A stretch of 31,908 nt of DNA, from the NCBI GenBank assembly GCA_026416655.1, contig JAOAES010000267.1:1-31908 (forward strand). Reading direction: 5' to 3'. This document shows, one piece after another, positions 14,330 through 22,382 of the stretch. Position 1 is the stretch's first letter. Every line of letters starts with the position of its first letter. The notes under the pieces were generated by a model. It was not told the origin of the DNA. It worked only from the letters and a program-made list of their open reading frames with translations, and ran no database searches. The translations under genes and the position numbers were made by a program. Source of the DNA: Fimbriimonadales bacterium. GTDB lineage: Bacteria > Armatimonadota > Fimbriimonadia > Fimbriimonadales > GBS-DC.

Positions 14330-15178
14330 TCAACTCCCCCGCCCTGCCACCTGTACGACCCACCATATCCAGGGCGCGCTAAATAAAAAGCTATCGAACC
14401 GATCCAGCACGCCGCCGTGACCGGGCAGAATCCCGCCAAAGTCCTTGACGCCTATCGAACGCTTCAAAGCCGACTCGAACAGGTCGCCAAGTTGCCCAAG
14501 AACCCCCACCCCGACGCCCGCGGCTATCGCCCACCCTGCTGATAACCCCAACCCTACCCCACCCTGCCAGCCCACAAGAGTACAAAATACAAGATTGGCG
14601 ACAGAACCTTCTAAAGTCTTAGCTGGGCTAAGCATAGTAGCAATTTTACGCTTACCTATCGACTTTCCTACGAAATAGGCTCCTGAATCGCCCAACCAGA
14701 GCATCGCAAAGAGCCACAGCGTCCACAAAGCCCCCTGCTCTACTTGCCACCTCCCCAGCGCCACCGCTGTCTGATCAAGGCGTATCAGCGTCCCGAAACT
14801 GAAGAGCCATCCAATATAGAGCATACCAAATATGCCATACCCTATATTGGGGGCTACTGAGAGGCTTCCCTTGCGCCATGCGCGAAGCAGCTCATAGAGC
14901 AACGCCAACGCAAACGGCACAAGGAGATATTGGGCAAGCGCGAGTTGTGGATACGCCCAAAAAACGAACGGCATTCCTGCCCCTGTCAGCAAAAGCATTA
15001 GGCTCGGCTGCGGCTTAGGAAACCAGTCTGCCTGGCTGTAAGCATGCTGGTACTCCAGTGAGGCAATCAGCGCAAGCAGGCTCAATGCAAACGCAAACAG
15101 CCCTCCACCCGGCGCGAAAATCGCCGCAAGCATCAGAGGGATGCCGATAATCGCCGTCAGAACGCGCGTACGTAGCAT
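14330..15178 (-). CDS. cdsA: Phosphatidate cytidylyltransferase (CDP-diacylglycerol synthase)
   Basis: CdsA joins CTP and phosphatidic acid into CDP-diacylglycerol, the precursor of membrane phospholipids. The 282-residue membrane protein begins MLRTRVLTAIIGIPLMLAAI and has about eight hydrophobic segments. It carries the signature in its C-terminal third: LGDSGAYFVGKSIGKRK, LSPAKTLEGSVANL, and KRSIGVKDFGGILPGHGGVLDRFDS. The ATG lies one base after the nfeD stop (TGAGATG), so translation is coupled. A longer open frame from 15241 only adds residues overlapping nfeD. In most genomes cdsA sits by uppS, dxr or rseP; here it follows nfeD instead. Confidence 0.93.
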   Translation of the reverse strand: MLRTRVLTAIIGIPLMLAAIFAPGGGLFAFALSLLALIASLEYQHAYSQADWFPKPQPSLMLLLTGAGMPFVFWAYPQLALAQYLLVPFALALLYELLRAWRKGSLSVAPNIGYGIFGMLYIGWLFSFGTLIRLDQTAVALGRWQVEQGALWTLWLFAMLWLGDSGAYFVGKSIGKRKIATMLSPAKTLEGSVANLVFCTLVGWQGGVGLGLSAGWAIAAGVGVGVLGQLGDLFESALKRSIGVKDFGGILPGHGGVLDRFDSFLFSAPWIWWVVQVAGRGS

Positions 15179-15179
15179 C

Positions 15180-16514
15180 TCAAACGGTGGTCTGCTCCTT
15201 TTCTGCAGGTGTGGGGGCAGGCGCAGGTTGCCAGCGAACATAGAGCGTCAAGCCGTCCACCCGGTCCACCACTACATATTCCCCAACCTCAATCGGTGGG
15301 TCTAACGCAATCGCCCGCCAGAGCGTGCCGTCCACAAATACCTGCCCTTCCGGGTCTAGCTTGGAGCGCACGCGCCCAATCATTCCCACCAGCCGCTCCT
15401 GCCCACTGACCTTACGGCGGAACTGCGCCCGTATCCCCGAATACGCTACAAACAAGAATGCCGCACCCGTCAGCGCAGTCATCGTGCCAATCAGCCAGAA
15501 ACTCACGCGAAACACGGGCGAGTCGGACTGAAACAGGATAATCGAGCCGATGGTGAACGACACGAGCGCACCCGCCGTCAACACGCCGTGTGAAGTCGTG
15601 AACAACTCCGCTACAAAGAGCACAAACGCCAACAAAATCAGGGCGACGCCCAGCGCATTCACAGGCAACACCGACGCCGCATAGAGCGCAAGCAGCAACG
15701 AAATCACGCCAATCACGCCGGGAAAAGTCGCGCCGGGGTTTTGTAGCTCACCCAGAATCCCGTAAATCGCCAGCAGCATCAAAATATAGAACACATTCGG
15801 GTGCGCAAGGAACATCAGCAGCGACTCGCGCCAGTTTTTGGGAACCTCCTGCAGAGGCGCGTCTTTCGTGCGCAGCGTCACAACCGTGTCGCCCGCTACC
15901 TTCACCTTGCGCCCGTCGATTTTCACCAGCAAGTCTTGTGGGCTGTTGGCGATGACATCGATGACTCGATTCGCTAACGCCTCTCGTTCGGTGATGGAGG
16001 CGGCTTCCGTGATGGCTTTCACCACCCAGTCTTTATTACGTCCGCGCTGCTCGGCGATGGTCTTCGCGTAGGCGATGGTGTCGTTCATCACTTTACGCCT
16101 CAAATCTTGGGGAATGTCCTGACCGTCGCCAGAAATCGGGGTCGCCGCGCCGATGTTCGTGCCGGGCGCCATCGCGGCGATATTGGCGGAGACCGTGATA
16201 AACACGCCCGCCGAACCTGCGCGTGAACCGGAAGGGTACACGAACACAATAACAGGAATAGGGCTGTTCAGCAGAGTGGTGGTAATGTCGCGCGTGGCTT
16301 GCAGTTCCCCGCCAGGCGTGTCCAGTAAAATCAGAAACGCTCCAGCGTCGGCTTTCAGCGCATCCGCATGCGCCCGCATCAAGTAGTCGGCAGAGGCGCG
16401 ATGCACAATTTCCTTAAACTGAATGTAGTAAATGGGACGCGCCGCTTGCGGTTGCGCCCACGCCGCGATGCTTAGCAACCCCCACAGCATTCCCCAGACC
16501 CAGCGTCGCATCAT
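15180..16514 (-). CDS. NfeD-family membrane-bound ClpP-class serine protease
   Basis: A 444-residue long-form NfeD protein. A signal peptide (about 1-20, ending AWAQ) is followed by a ClpP/SppA-like domain with the catalytic Ser101 in SRAGSAGVFI and the likely general base Lys151 in YAKTIAEQRGRN. Four or five membrane segments (about 237-370) come next, then a C-terminal OB-fold NfeD domain (about 380-430, GMIGRVRSKLDPEGQVFVDG). In studied relatives the protease cleaves stomatin/flotillin-like membrane proteins and the genes are adjacent; no stomatin gene is in this window. It starts with two ATGs nine bases after a -10 box and heads the nfeD-cdsA-transporter operon. Confidence 0.92.
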   Translation of the reverse strand: MMRRWVWGMLWGLLSIAAWAQPQAARPIYYIQFKEIVHRASADYLMRAHADALKADAGAFLILLDTPGGELQATRDITTTLLNSPIPVIVFVYPSGSRAGSAGVFITVSANIAAMAPGTNIGAATPISGDGQDIPQDLRRKVMNDTIAYAKTIAEQRGRNKDWVVKAITEAASITEREALANRVIDVIANSPQDLLVKIDGRKVKVAGDTVVTLRTKDAPLQEVPKNWRESLLMFLAHPNVFYILMLLAIYGILGELQNPGATFPGVIGVISLLLALYAASVLPVNALGVALILLAFVLFVAELFTTSHGVLTAGALVSFTIGSIILFQSDSPVFRVSFWLIGTMTALTGAAFLFVAYSGIRAQFRRKVSGQERLVGMIGRVRSKLDPEGQVFVDGTLWRAIALDPPIEVGEYVVVDRVDGLTLYVRWQPAPAPTPAEKEQTTV

Positions 16515-16523
16515 CTCGGGGAT

Positions 16524-16529
16524 ATTTTA
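16524..16529 (-). promoter_or_regulatory. -10 element of the nfeD operon
   Basis: TAAAAT preceded by AGG, nine bases before the ATG at 16514. It lies back to back with the plus-strand box at 16541, only eleven bases apart, so the two promoters must interfere. Confidence 0.5.
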
Positions 16530-16540
16530 CCTGAACAAGG

Positions 16541-16546
16541 TATCAT
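16541..16546 (+). promoter_or_regulatory. -10 element of the zinc-ribbon/TPR gene
   Basis: TATCAT preceded by AAGG. A GTG at 16554 lies seven bases after it, so that GTG could be a leaderless start adding 24 residues before the zinc ribbon. Confidence 0.4.
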
Positions 16547-16625
16547 TAAGGGCGTGGATGGGGAACAATTTCCCGAGCGAACGCCGACAATTCAGAGTAT
16601 GCTTAGGGAGGCGAAATTAGGGACG

Positions 16626-17669
16626 ATGATTTGCCCGAAGTGTTTTGCGGAGATACCCGATGTGAGCGCATTCTGCATGGAGTGTGGTTCGCGCATCAAG
16701 GAAGATACTCTCGACCCGCTCTATGCGGAAGGCTCCGACCGTGAGGTCTATCCTGAGCTGGCGCGGGCGAACCTACTGCGCATGCAGGGCAAGCATGAGG
16801 AAGCCATCGATGTGTGCCGCCGTATTCTGGGACGGTTCCCCAGCAACGAGACCGTGCACGCGCTGCTGGGCGATATTTACGCCGATCAAGGCAAACTGGA
16901 GGACGCCATCCAGTGGTATGAACTGCTGGTGGAGTTAGCGCCCACCAACGTCCACTACAGCGCCAAGTTGCATAACTTACGCGCGATGCACGCTGCGCAG
17001 GTCGCTCCCCCTCCGCCCATACCGGACCCAGAGACGAAGCCCGCGAAACCGAAGACTCTTGCCTACGCGCTGTTTGGATTGCTTGCACTTATCCTCATCG
17101 CGGCGTCGTTTGTCGCAGGAGCACGGATGAACGCTCTGCGCCAGGCGGCGGCGCAGCCCATCCGAAGCAACGCGGCGAGCCTCTCCCCTGCTCCGAACAA
17201 CGAAACGGTGCGCATCCCACCACCTAACCCTGTCGACTCGCCCCCCTCCCCTGCCCCGTCGTCCGCGCCTACGTCCGGATTCGCAGGAATGAGCGCAGTG
17301 GAGATGGAACTGGCGCAAAAACTCAGCCAGCAGCTCAACGGGACACCCGTGTGGTGCGCCTTTGACCCTGCAAGCAGCCGCTGGCAGGCACGGATTCGCA
17401 TTCAGTCGGGCGTGCTGAGCAAAACCCGCGTGCTTCAAGAAGCCGTTGCACTTACGCGGGCGTTTTACCAGCAATACCCGAACACGCCCAGTCTGAGCGT
17501 CGCTGTGATTGCCCCCAGTCCCAACGGCGGCGATGTGCTGATTTTCTCAGGAGACCTGAACGCCCAACTCGCCGCGCTGGAACCCAACGCGCTCAACGAG
17601 GAACAGGCGCAGATACTGTTGCAACAACTGCAGGCGTGGTGGAACCCGACCATCCACTTTCAGAGCTAA
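16626..17669 (+). CDS. Zinc-ribbon, TPR and single-membrane-segment protein of unknown function
   Basis: From the ATG at 16626 the 347-residue protein begins with a four-cysteine zinc ribbon (CPKC at 3-6, CMEC at 17-20). Two TPR-like helix pairs follow (about 42-108), then a short proline-rich linker, one membrane segment (about 144-166) and a Pro/Ser-rich stretch (about 180-225). A folded C-terminal domain ends ALQ-rich (LLQQLQAWWNP). The topology suggests a cytoplasmic zinc/TPR part and an external C-terminal domain, but I do not recognise the family. A GTG at 16554 is an alternative leaderless start. It is divergent from nfeD, and its stop directly abuts the stop of the convergent acyl-ACP-reductase-like gene. 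Confidence 0.8.
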   Translation: MICPKCFAEIPDVSAFCMECGSRIKEDTLDPLYAEGSDREVYPELARANLLRMQGKHEEAIDVCRRILGRFPSNETVHALLGDIYADQGKLEDAIQWYELLVELAPTNVHYSAKLHNLRAMHAAQVAPPPPIPDPETKPAKPKTLAYALFGLLALILIAASFVAGARMNALRQAAAQPIRSNAASLSPAPNNETVRIPPPNPVDSPPSPAPSSAPTSGFAGMSAVEMELAQKLSQQLNGTPVWCAFDPASSRWQARIRIQSGVLSKTRVLQEAVALTRAFYQQYPNTPSLSVAVIAPSPNGGDVLIFSGDLNAQLAALEPNALNEEQAQILLQQLQAWWNPTIHFQS

Positions 17670-18752
17670 TCAGACTGGCACGACGCGCCTTGCCCGCGCC
17701 CGAATCGCTTCAATTTCGGCGTCGGTCAGGGCGCGTTCGAAACTCCGGAAACCCGCAAGCCGAAAACCATGCTTGCGCGCCAGTTCCTGCGTGATTTGCA
17801 CCTGCTGCAGGCTGACCTCCTTTCCCAGGGTAAAGTTCTCGATGCGCCCCTCCAGCGCGAGCATCATCGTCTCCGACATGCAGGCATACGCCATGCGCGG
17901 CGGGAAGCCGAAATCGAAGCCGAAGTCCACATTGCCCGGCACTTCCACCAGCCCCCCTTCGATAACCAGCACATCATCGCGTTCGCGGGCGACACGCACC
18001 GACACATCCCGAGGACGCGCCACATCGACCACCACGGCGCCCGATTTGAGGTCTTTCGGATAAATCACGGCGTCTACCGCACTCGTGACCGTGATAATCA
18101 CATCTGCCTGCGGGAGGTCGCGCGAAAGGTCGGTAGAAACACGCACGGCTCCACGCGCCAGCGGACGCAGCTGCTGCGCGATTGGCTCTAAGCGCGAAGC
18201 GTCCCGCCCCAGCAGGAGCATCGCTTTGGCTTGCGGCGCGAGCGCCTCGGCGCAGGTGCGCCCTATCGAGCCGGTCGCCCCCACAACCGCTACGGTGGCA
18301 TCAGCGATGTCCATCCCCATCTTCTCTGCCCCCAGAACCGCCGCTTCAATCGCCGTCGCAACGGTGTAGCTGTTGCCCGTTGTCACCGCGATGTCAAGAT
18401 TTTTCGCAATCGTGACCCCGCCATCGCCGACCACGGAGGTAAACGCGCCCAACCCGATGATTTCCGCGCCCAGCTCCTGAGCAATCTGCCCGCAGCGAAT
18501 GATTTTCTGATAGACCAGTTCCAGAGGCAGGTTCAACATCATGCGCGGCGAAAGCGGACAGCCGATAAACCAGCCCTCGGTCGTCGCGCCGGTGAGCGAT
18601 TGTATCCCCGTAATCCGTGAGACGACCATCGGCTCCTTGCGTAATAGCAGCTGTTCCACCCATCGCTCGGGCAGAAACTTCGCGATGGGATATTTCCGCG
18701 CGGCGTCCCGCTTCACATCGACAGGATGGATAACGAACGCAAATCGATGCAT
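17670..18752 (-). CDS. Long-chain acyl-ACP reductase-like oxidoreductase
   Basis: A 360-residue Rossmann-fold protein resembling cyanobacterial long-chain acyl-ACP reductase (AAR), which makes fatty aldehydes with NADPH. Shared blocks are ITGxxxxGxxxxxxxPLxPxM near residue 48, LGAFTSVVG (101-109), VTTGNSYTVATAIEA (123-137), the nucleotide-binding VAVVGATGSIG (154-164), and a C-terminal MAYACMSETMMLALEGR holding Cys291, which aligns with the active-site cysteine (Cys294 in the Synechococcus enzyme, from memory). The N-terminus differs. No aldehyde-deformylating oxygenase gene is present here, so alkane synthesis is not implied; wax, aldehyde or alcohol formation, or an unrelated substrate, is open. 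Databases often label such homologues shikimate-dehydrogenase-like. It has its own promoter six bases upstream. Confidence 0.75.
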   Translation of the reverse strand: MHRFAFVIHPVDVKRDAARKYPIAKFLPERWVEQLLLRKEPMVVSRITGIQSLTGATTEGWFIGCPLSPRMMLNLPLELVYQKIIRCGQIAQELGAEIIGLGAFTSVVGDGGVTIAKNLDIAVTTGNSYTVATAIEAAVLGAEKMGMDIADATVAVVGATGSIGRTCAEALAPQAKAMLLLGRDASRLEPIAQQLRPLARGAVRVSTDLSRDLPQADVIITVTSAVDAVIYPKDLKSGAVVVDVARPRDVSVRVARERDDVLVIEGGLVEVPGNVDFGFDFGFPPRMAYACMSETMMLALEGRIENFTLGKEVSLQQVQITQELARKHGFRLAGFRSFERALTDAEIEAIRARARRVVPV

Positions 18753-18758
18753 ACCTAA

Positions 18759-18764
18759 AAGATA
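18759..18764 (-). promoter_or_regulatory. -10 element of the acyl-ACP-reductase-like gene
   Basis: TATCTT preceded by GGG, six bases before the ATG at 18752. It follows the terminator of the gene upstream without a gap. Confidence 0.45.
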
Positions 18765-18768
18765 CCCG

Positions 18769-18801
18769 AAAAAGAGAAAGCCCCTCCCACAGGAGGGGCT
18801 T
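18769..18801 (-). terminator. Rho-independent terminator of the small gene at 18813-19061
   Basis: On the minus strand a perfect ten-pair stem (AAGCCCCTCC with GGAGGGGCTT, loop TGTG) at 18801-18778 is followed by TCTCTTTTTC. It lies just past the stop codon at 18813. Confidence 0.85.
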
Positions 18802-18812
18802 CAAGCCGCCTA

Positions 18813-19061
18813 TCAGGCTGACTTGCCGTTCTTGGAGCTGCGCCGTCGCTGACGGACATTCTTGAGACCGAAGCGATACTTCGCAAACGCCTCCTCGATT
18901 TTGCCGTCCATAACCAGCTTCGCAAACTCCTGCGCTCCATCCAGCTTCGCCTGATTCGGCTTGCGTCTCCGTATTGCCTTAATTGCTTCTGCCATATCAA
19001 TCTCACCTGCCTTAAACGCCTTAAGGATACCCTCGATATAGGCACTGCGTCGATCCGACAT
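18813..19061 (-). CDS. Small helical basic protein of unknown function
   Basis: An 82-residue protein that I do not recognise. It starts MSDRRSAYIEGILKAFKAGE, has two similar helical stretches (ILKAFKAGEIDMAEAIKAI and AKLVMDGKIEEAFAKYRFG), and ends in a basic tail (RQRRRSSKNGKSA), which hints at nucleic-acid binding. GGAGGT lies seven bases before the ATG at 19061; the longer reading from 19109 would start upstream of the predicted transcription start. It forms a complete single-gene unit: a promoter with both boxes, a ribosome site, and a strong terminator. Confidence 0.75.
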   Translation of the reverse strand: MSDRRSAYIEGILKAFKAGEIDMAEAIKAIRRRKPNQAKLDGAQEFAKLVMDGKIEEAFAKYRFGLKNVRQRRRSSKNGKSA

Positions 19062-19086
19062 AGTGTACACCTCCATAACGTCAATA

Positions 19087-19116
19087 AGTATACCTATTTT
19101 CATAGGCACTTGTCAA
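19087..19116 (-). promoter_or_regulatory. Full sigma-70-type promoter of the small helical protein gene
   Basis: A perfect TTGACA (19116-19111) and TATACT (19092-19087) are separated by 18 bases. This is the only box pair in the window with a consensus -35. Transcription should start near 19080, giving a leader of about 20 bases with the ribosome site. Confidence 0.8.
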
Positions 19117-19257
19117 GTGAGAGCGAGTGTGGAAGGCGAATTGTCGCTGCGACTCCATCATGGGGATAAGTCTTAGAGATCGATAATGAGGCGCATGACA
19201 GTGGTGTGGAAAAGGTAAAACCCGCTTTGTTCCTTGTATCGGTTTTAGTCCTCTATG

Positions 19258-20544
19258 CTATAAACTCACTAACTCACCCGTCACACCGTCTGCCGTGAGA
19301 TCCGTGATGCGCACTTTTACCAGCTCCCCCGCGAGGTTGGGCGAGCCAGCGAACTCCACTTGCAGATAGTGGTCGCTCGTGCCCATCATCAGTCCCGAGA
19401 GCTTCGAGCGGCTCTCCACGAGGACACGCTCTACCCTGCCCAGAAAGCGCGACGCATAGCGCTGTGCCGCCGCCTTACACACCCGCTGCAACTGCTGGAT
19501 ACGCTCCGACTTCACCGAGTCGGGCACATGGTCGCTCATCGTCTCGGCGGGCGTGCCCGGACGCGGCGAGTACCGGAACAGATGCGCCCGACAGAACTCC
19601 ACCTGCTCGACCACAAAGCAAGTGTGCTGAAACGCCTGTTCATCCTCGCCCGGAAAGCCCACCATAATATCGGTGCTGACACCAAAATCGGGGATGCGCT
19701 CGCGCAGGCGGCGAATTAAATCCAGATAGAACGCCTGGTCATAGGGGCGGTTCATCGCCCTGAGAATGCGCGAGTCGCCGCTTTGCAGCGGGATGTGCAG
19801 TTGAGGGCACATCTTGGAGTTCTCCGCGATTAGGTCTATCAACCGCTCGCTGATAAGCGTCGGCTCGATGGAGCTGATACGAATGCGCTCCAGCCCGTCG
19901 ATCTCGCTCAGCAGCGCGCACAGCTCGGCGAGGTCAGGTCCTCCGCTGCCCGTTTCAGCACCGTAGTCGCCGATGAGCACACCGGTCAGCACAATCTCTC
20001 GGTAGCCGTCCTCTACCATCGCCCGTGCCTCATCCAGCACCTCTTGGTACGGGATGCTACGCATCACGGGGCGGGTATAGGGAATAGAACAGAAGCTACA
20101 GTAGACGTTGCAACCGTCCTGAATCTTCAACACAGCGCGACTGCGACGACGGAGGGGGGTTCCTCCCTGTCGACGCGCCTGTTCCAGCGCGGTCTTGAAG
20201 TGGGGATAATGCTCCAGCAGGTACTCTACCGCGCGCAGCTTGTCCGGGTTGGGAACTACCAGGTGCGCCTCGTCTAACCGCTCGCCACGCCGAAGGGTAA
20301 ACTGCGCATAGCAGCCTGTCATAACCACGATGGCATTCGGATTCTGGCGTGCGGCGCGCCGTATCGTCTGGCGCGACTTCGCCTCCGCTGATTGTGTTAC
20401 CGAGCAAGTGTTGATGACATACACATCGGCAGGCGCGTCAAACGGCACGATTTCGAAGCCCTGCGCCTCGAAACTCTCCAGAATCTTCTGCGTCTCGTAC
20501 TGGTTGACTTTGCAACCCAGCGTCGTGAAAGCAGCGGTCGGCAT
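19258..20544 (-). CDS. mtaB: tRNA (t6A37) methylthiotransferase MtaB
   Basis: A radical-SAM methylthiotransferase that converts t6A to ms2t6A at position 37 of tRNAs reading ANN codons. The N-terminal MTTase domain has the three cluster cysteines Cys11 (TLGCKVNQYET), Cys47 (INTCSVTQ) and Cys78 (MTGCYAQ). The radical-SAM motif CNVYCSFC gives Cys145, Cys149 and Cys152. HIPLQSGDSRILRAMNRPY and DIMVGFPGE follow, and a C-terminal TRAM domain covers about 365-428. The CKVNQYET start and 428-residue length fit MtaB rather than MiaB or RimO. Single gene with its own promoter, divergent from the acyl-CoA dehydrogenase gene. Downstream, 19110-19257 holds no gene. Confidence 0.93.
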   Translation of the reverse strand: MPTAAFTTLGCKVNQYETQKILESFEAQGFEIVPFDAPADVYVINTCSVTQSAEAKSRQTIRRAARQNPNAIVVMTGCYAQFTLRRGERLDEAHLVVPNPDKLRAVEYLLEHYPHFKTALEQARRQGGTPLRRRSRAVLKIQDGCNVYCSFCSIPYTRPVMRSIPYQEVLDEARAMVEDGYREIVLTGVLIGDYGAETGSGGPDLAELCALLSEIDGLERIRISSIEPTLISERLIDLIAENSKMCPQLHIPLQSGDSRILRAMNRPYDQAFYLDLIRRLRERIPDFGVSTDIMVGFPGEDEQAFQHTCFVVEQVEFCRAHLFRYSPRPGTPAETMSDHVPDSVKSERIQQLQRVCKAAAQRYASRFLGRVERVLVESRSKLSGLMMGTSDHYLQVEFAGSPNLAGELVKVRITDLTADGVTGELVSL

Positions 20545-20553
20545 GATGAAGGA

Positions 20554-20559
20554 ATTCTA
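20554..20559 (-). promoter_or_regulatory. -10 element of mtaB
   Basis: TAGAAT preceded by AGG, nine bases before the mtaB ATG. There is no room for a ribosome site, so the mRNA is probably leaderless. Confidence 0.5.
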
Positions 20560-20622
20560 CCTGAGGGCTAATCTAAAGCAGGTCGAGAAACTCCTTATAC
20601 CGCCGCCATCGCCCTCCTCAGG

Positions 20623-20628
20623 TACAAT
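20623..20628 (+). promoter_or_regulatory. -10 element of the acyl-CoA dehydrogenase gene
   Basis: TACAAT preceded by AGG. The leader is about 18 bases and holds AAGGAGG at 20638-20644, eight bases before the ATG. Confidence 0.55.
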
Positions 20629-20652
20629 CTACTCTGTAAGGAGGCTGTTATT

Positions 20653-21867
20653 ATGGATTTCACCCTTTCGGAAGAGCATCTGATGGTGCGCGATACGGTG
20701 CGCCGCTTCGTAGAGAATGAAATCAAGCCCCACATTCGCGAATGGGATCGACACGGTGCAGACCCCAAAGTGTTCCAACGCATGGCGGAGCTTGGCTTGC
20801 TGGGGATTTGTGTCCCCCGCAAGTGGGGCGGTTCTGGCTTAGATTACATCGCGCTGGGTATTGCCTGCGAGGAGCTGGAGTATGGCGACACCTTCCTGCG
20901 CGTCGTCATGTCCGTGCATGTCGGCTTGACCGCGATGACACTGATGAGCTGGGGAAACGAGGAACAGAAGCAGCGATTTTTAGTTCCCCAAGCGCGCGGC
21001 GAGCGGCTGGGCGCGTTCTGCCTCACGGAGCCGAACGCCGGCAGCGATGTGGTCGGCATGCAGTCGGTTGCGCGACGCGAGGGCGACCGCTATATCTTGA
21101 ACGGCGAGAAAATTTGGATATCGCTCGCCGAGGTCGCCGATCAGTACCTGGTGGTGGCTTGGACAGACTTGGACAAGAAAGCGAGGCGCGACCATTCAGG
21201 GATGAGCGCGTTCTTCGTGGAACGTGAGCGCGCAGGCGTCAAACCCTACACTCTGAAAGGCAAGCTCGGTGTGCGTGCAGGCAACACAGGGGGCGTGGTG
21301 TTTGAGAATGTGGAAATCCCCGTTGAGAACCGTATCGGCGAGGAAGGCGAGGGATTCAAAATCGCGATGTTTGCGCTCGATCAGGGGCGCTACACGGTGG
21401 CGGCGGGCGCAGCAGGGCTGATTCGGGCGTGTCTGGAGGAATCAGTGCGCTACGCCAAAGAGCGAAAGACCTTCGGTAAATCCCTTGCGGAGCACCAGCT
21501 CATCAAGCAGAAAATCGCGCAGATGGAAGCCGATTACCAGATTAGCGCGTTGCTCTATCAGAAGGTGGGCTGGATGAAGAATGTGGGTTTACGCAACACA
21601 CGCGAGACCTCGCTGGCAAAATGGTACAGCACGGAAGCGGCGCAGCGTGCCGCCAACGCCGCCGTGCAACTGTTCGGCTCCTACGGCTTCTCCGACGAGT
21701 ACCCTGTGGAACGCTTCTACCGTAACAGCAAAGGCGCGACCATCTACGAGGGAACCTCGGAGATTCACACGCTGCTCCAGGCGGACTACGCGCTGGGCTA
21801 TCGCGTGGATAAGCCCCTGCGCATCAACCTGCCGACCTACCCGTTTGCGGAAGACGCCGAGGGCTAA
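20653..21867 (+). CDS. Acyl-CoA dehydrogenase
   Basis: A 404-residue FAD enzyme that makes the alpha-beta double bond in acyl-CoA and passes electrons to electron-transfer flavoprotein. Conserved blocks are GLLGICVPRKWGGSGLDY, AFCLTEPNAGSDV (FAD site), NGEKIWIS, KLGVRAGNTGGVVFENVEIP, RKTFGKSLAEHQ, and the catalytic Glu366 in IYEGTSEIH. These place it with the short/branched-chain or glutaryl-type group; the chain length used cannot be fixed. Neither etfAB nor other beta-oxidation genes lie nearby, so it is a single gene. The ATG has a strong AAGGAGG. A hairpin repeat follows the stop. Confidence 0.94.
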   Translation: MDFTLSEEHLMVRDTVRRFVENEIKPHIREWDRHGADPKVFQRMAELGLLGICVPRKWGGSGLDYIALGIACEELEYGDTFLRVVMSVHVGLTAMTLMSWGNEEQKQRFLVPQARGERLGAFCLTEPNAGSDVVGMQSVARREGDRYILNGEKIWISLAEVADQYLVVAWTDLDKKARRDHSGMSAFFVERERAGVKPYTLKGKLGVRAGNTGGVVFENVEIPVENRIGEEGEGFKIAMFALDQGRYTVAAGAAGLIRACLEESVRYAKERKTFGKSLAEHQLIKQKIAQMEADYQISALLYQKVGWMKNVGLRNTRETSLAKWYSTEAAQRAANAAVQLFGSYGFSDEYPVERFYRNSKGATIYEGTSEIHTLLQADYALGYRVDKPLRINLPTYPFAEDAEG

Positions 21868-21871
21868 ATTA

Positions 21872-21894
21872 GGCACGGACAACCCGTCCGTGCC
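21872..21894. repeat. GGCACGGAC hairpin repeat
   Basis: GGCACGGAC (21872-21880) and GTCCGTGCC (21886-21894) form a perfect nine-pair stem with a five-base loop, just past the acyl-CoA dehydrogenase stop. No T-run follows, so it is a REP-like element more than a classic terminator. It resembles the hairpin at 9275-9297. Confidence 0.5.
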
Positions 21895-21980
21895 AAGCAT
21901 CGGCGGGAGACTTATGCTGCTTTAACGCCTTGAATCTTTCGCTTGCCTTAACGGCTCTAACTACTTCGGCAGGAGGCAAC

Positions 21981-22376
21981 ATGCGGATTGTCAAGACGAT
22001 TATCGGAGCTTTATTGGGCGTCGCGCTCACTGGATGCGAAGCACCAGACTCGCAGGGCGTGCAGACGACCGTCACGCCCCGTGAAGTCTACGAACAACGC
22101 GAGAAGGGTGACGTGCTAATTATCGATGTGCGCACACCGGGCGAGTTTCGGGCGGAACGAATCAAGGAGGCGCAGAATAAACCGCTTGATCAAATTCAGC
22201 AGTGGGTGAAAGAGTTGCCGAAGGATAAGAAGATTTACTTCGTGTGTCGCAGCGGCAACCGCAGCGGACAGGCACAGCGTATCGCGCATCAGGCGGGCTA
22301 CACAAACACCTACAATATGCAGGGCGGGATGCTCGCATGGCGGCGCGAGGGGCTACCCGTCATGTCAGGCGAGTGA
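21981..22376 (+). CDS. Rhodanese-domain lipoprotein
   Basis: A 131-residue secreted protein. The N-terminus is a lipoprotein signal (MRIVKTIIGALLGVALTGCE) with lipobox LTGC, so Cys19 would be lipidated and the protein anchored outside the inner membrane. A single rhodanese domain follows (about 30-128) with VLIIDVRTPGEF and the active-site loop CRSGNRSG (Cys89). It probably handles sulfane sulfur or cysteine persulfide in the envelope. The ATG at 21981 has AGGAGG four bases before it; the longer frame from 21930 would hide the signal peptide. It is convergent with the ABC operon, six bases apart. Confidence 0.88.
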   Translation: MRIVKTIIGALLGVALTGCEAPDSQGVQTTVTPREVYEQREKGDVLIIDVRTPGEFRAERIKEAQNKPLDQIQQWVKELPKDKKIYFVCRSGNRSGQAQRIAHQAGYTNTYNMQGGMLAWRREGLPVMSGE

Positions 22377-22382
22377 GCAAGC

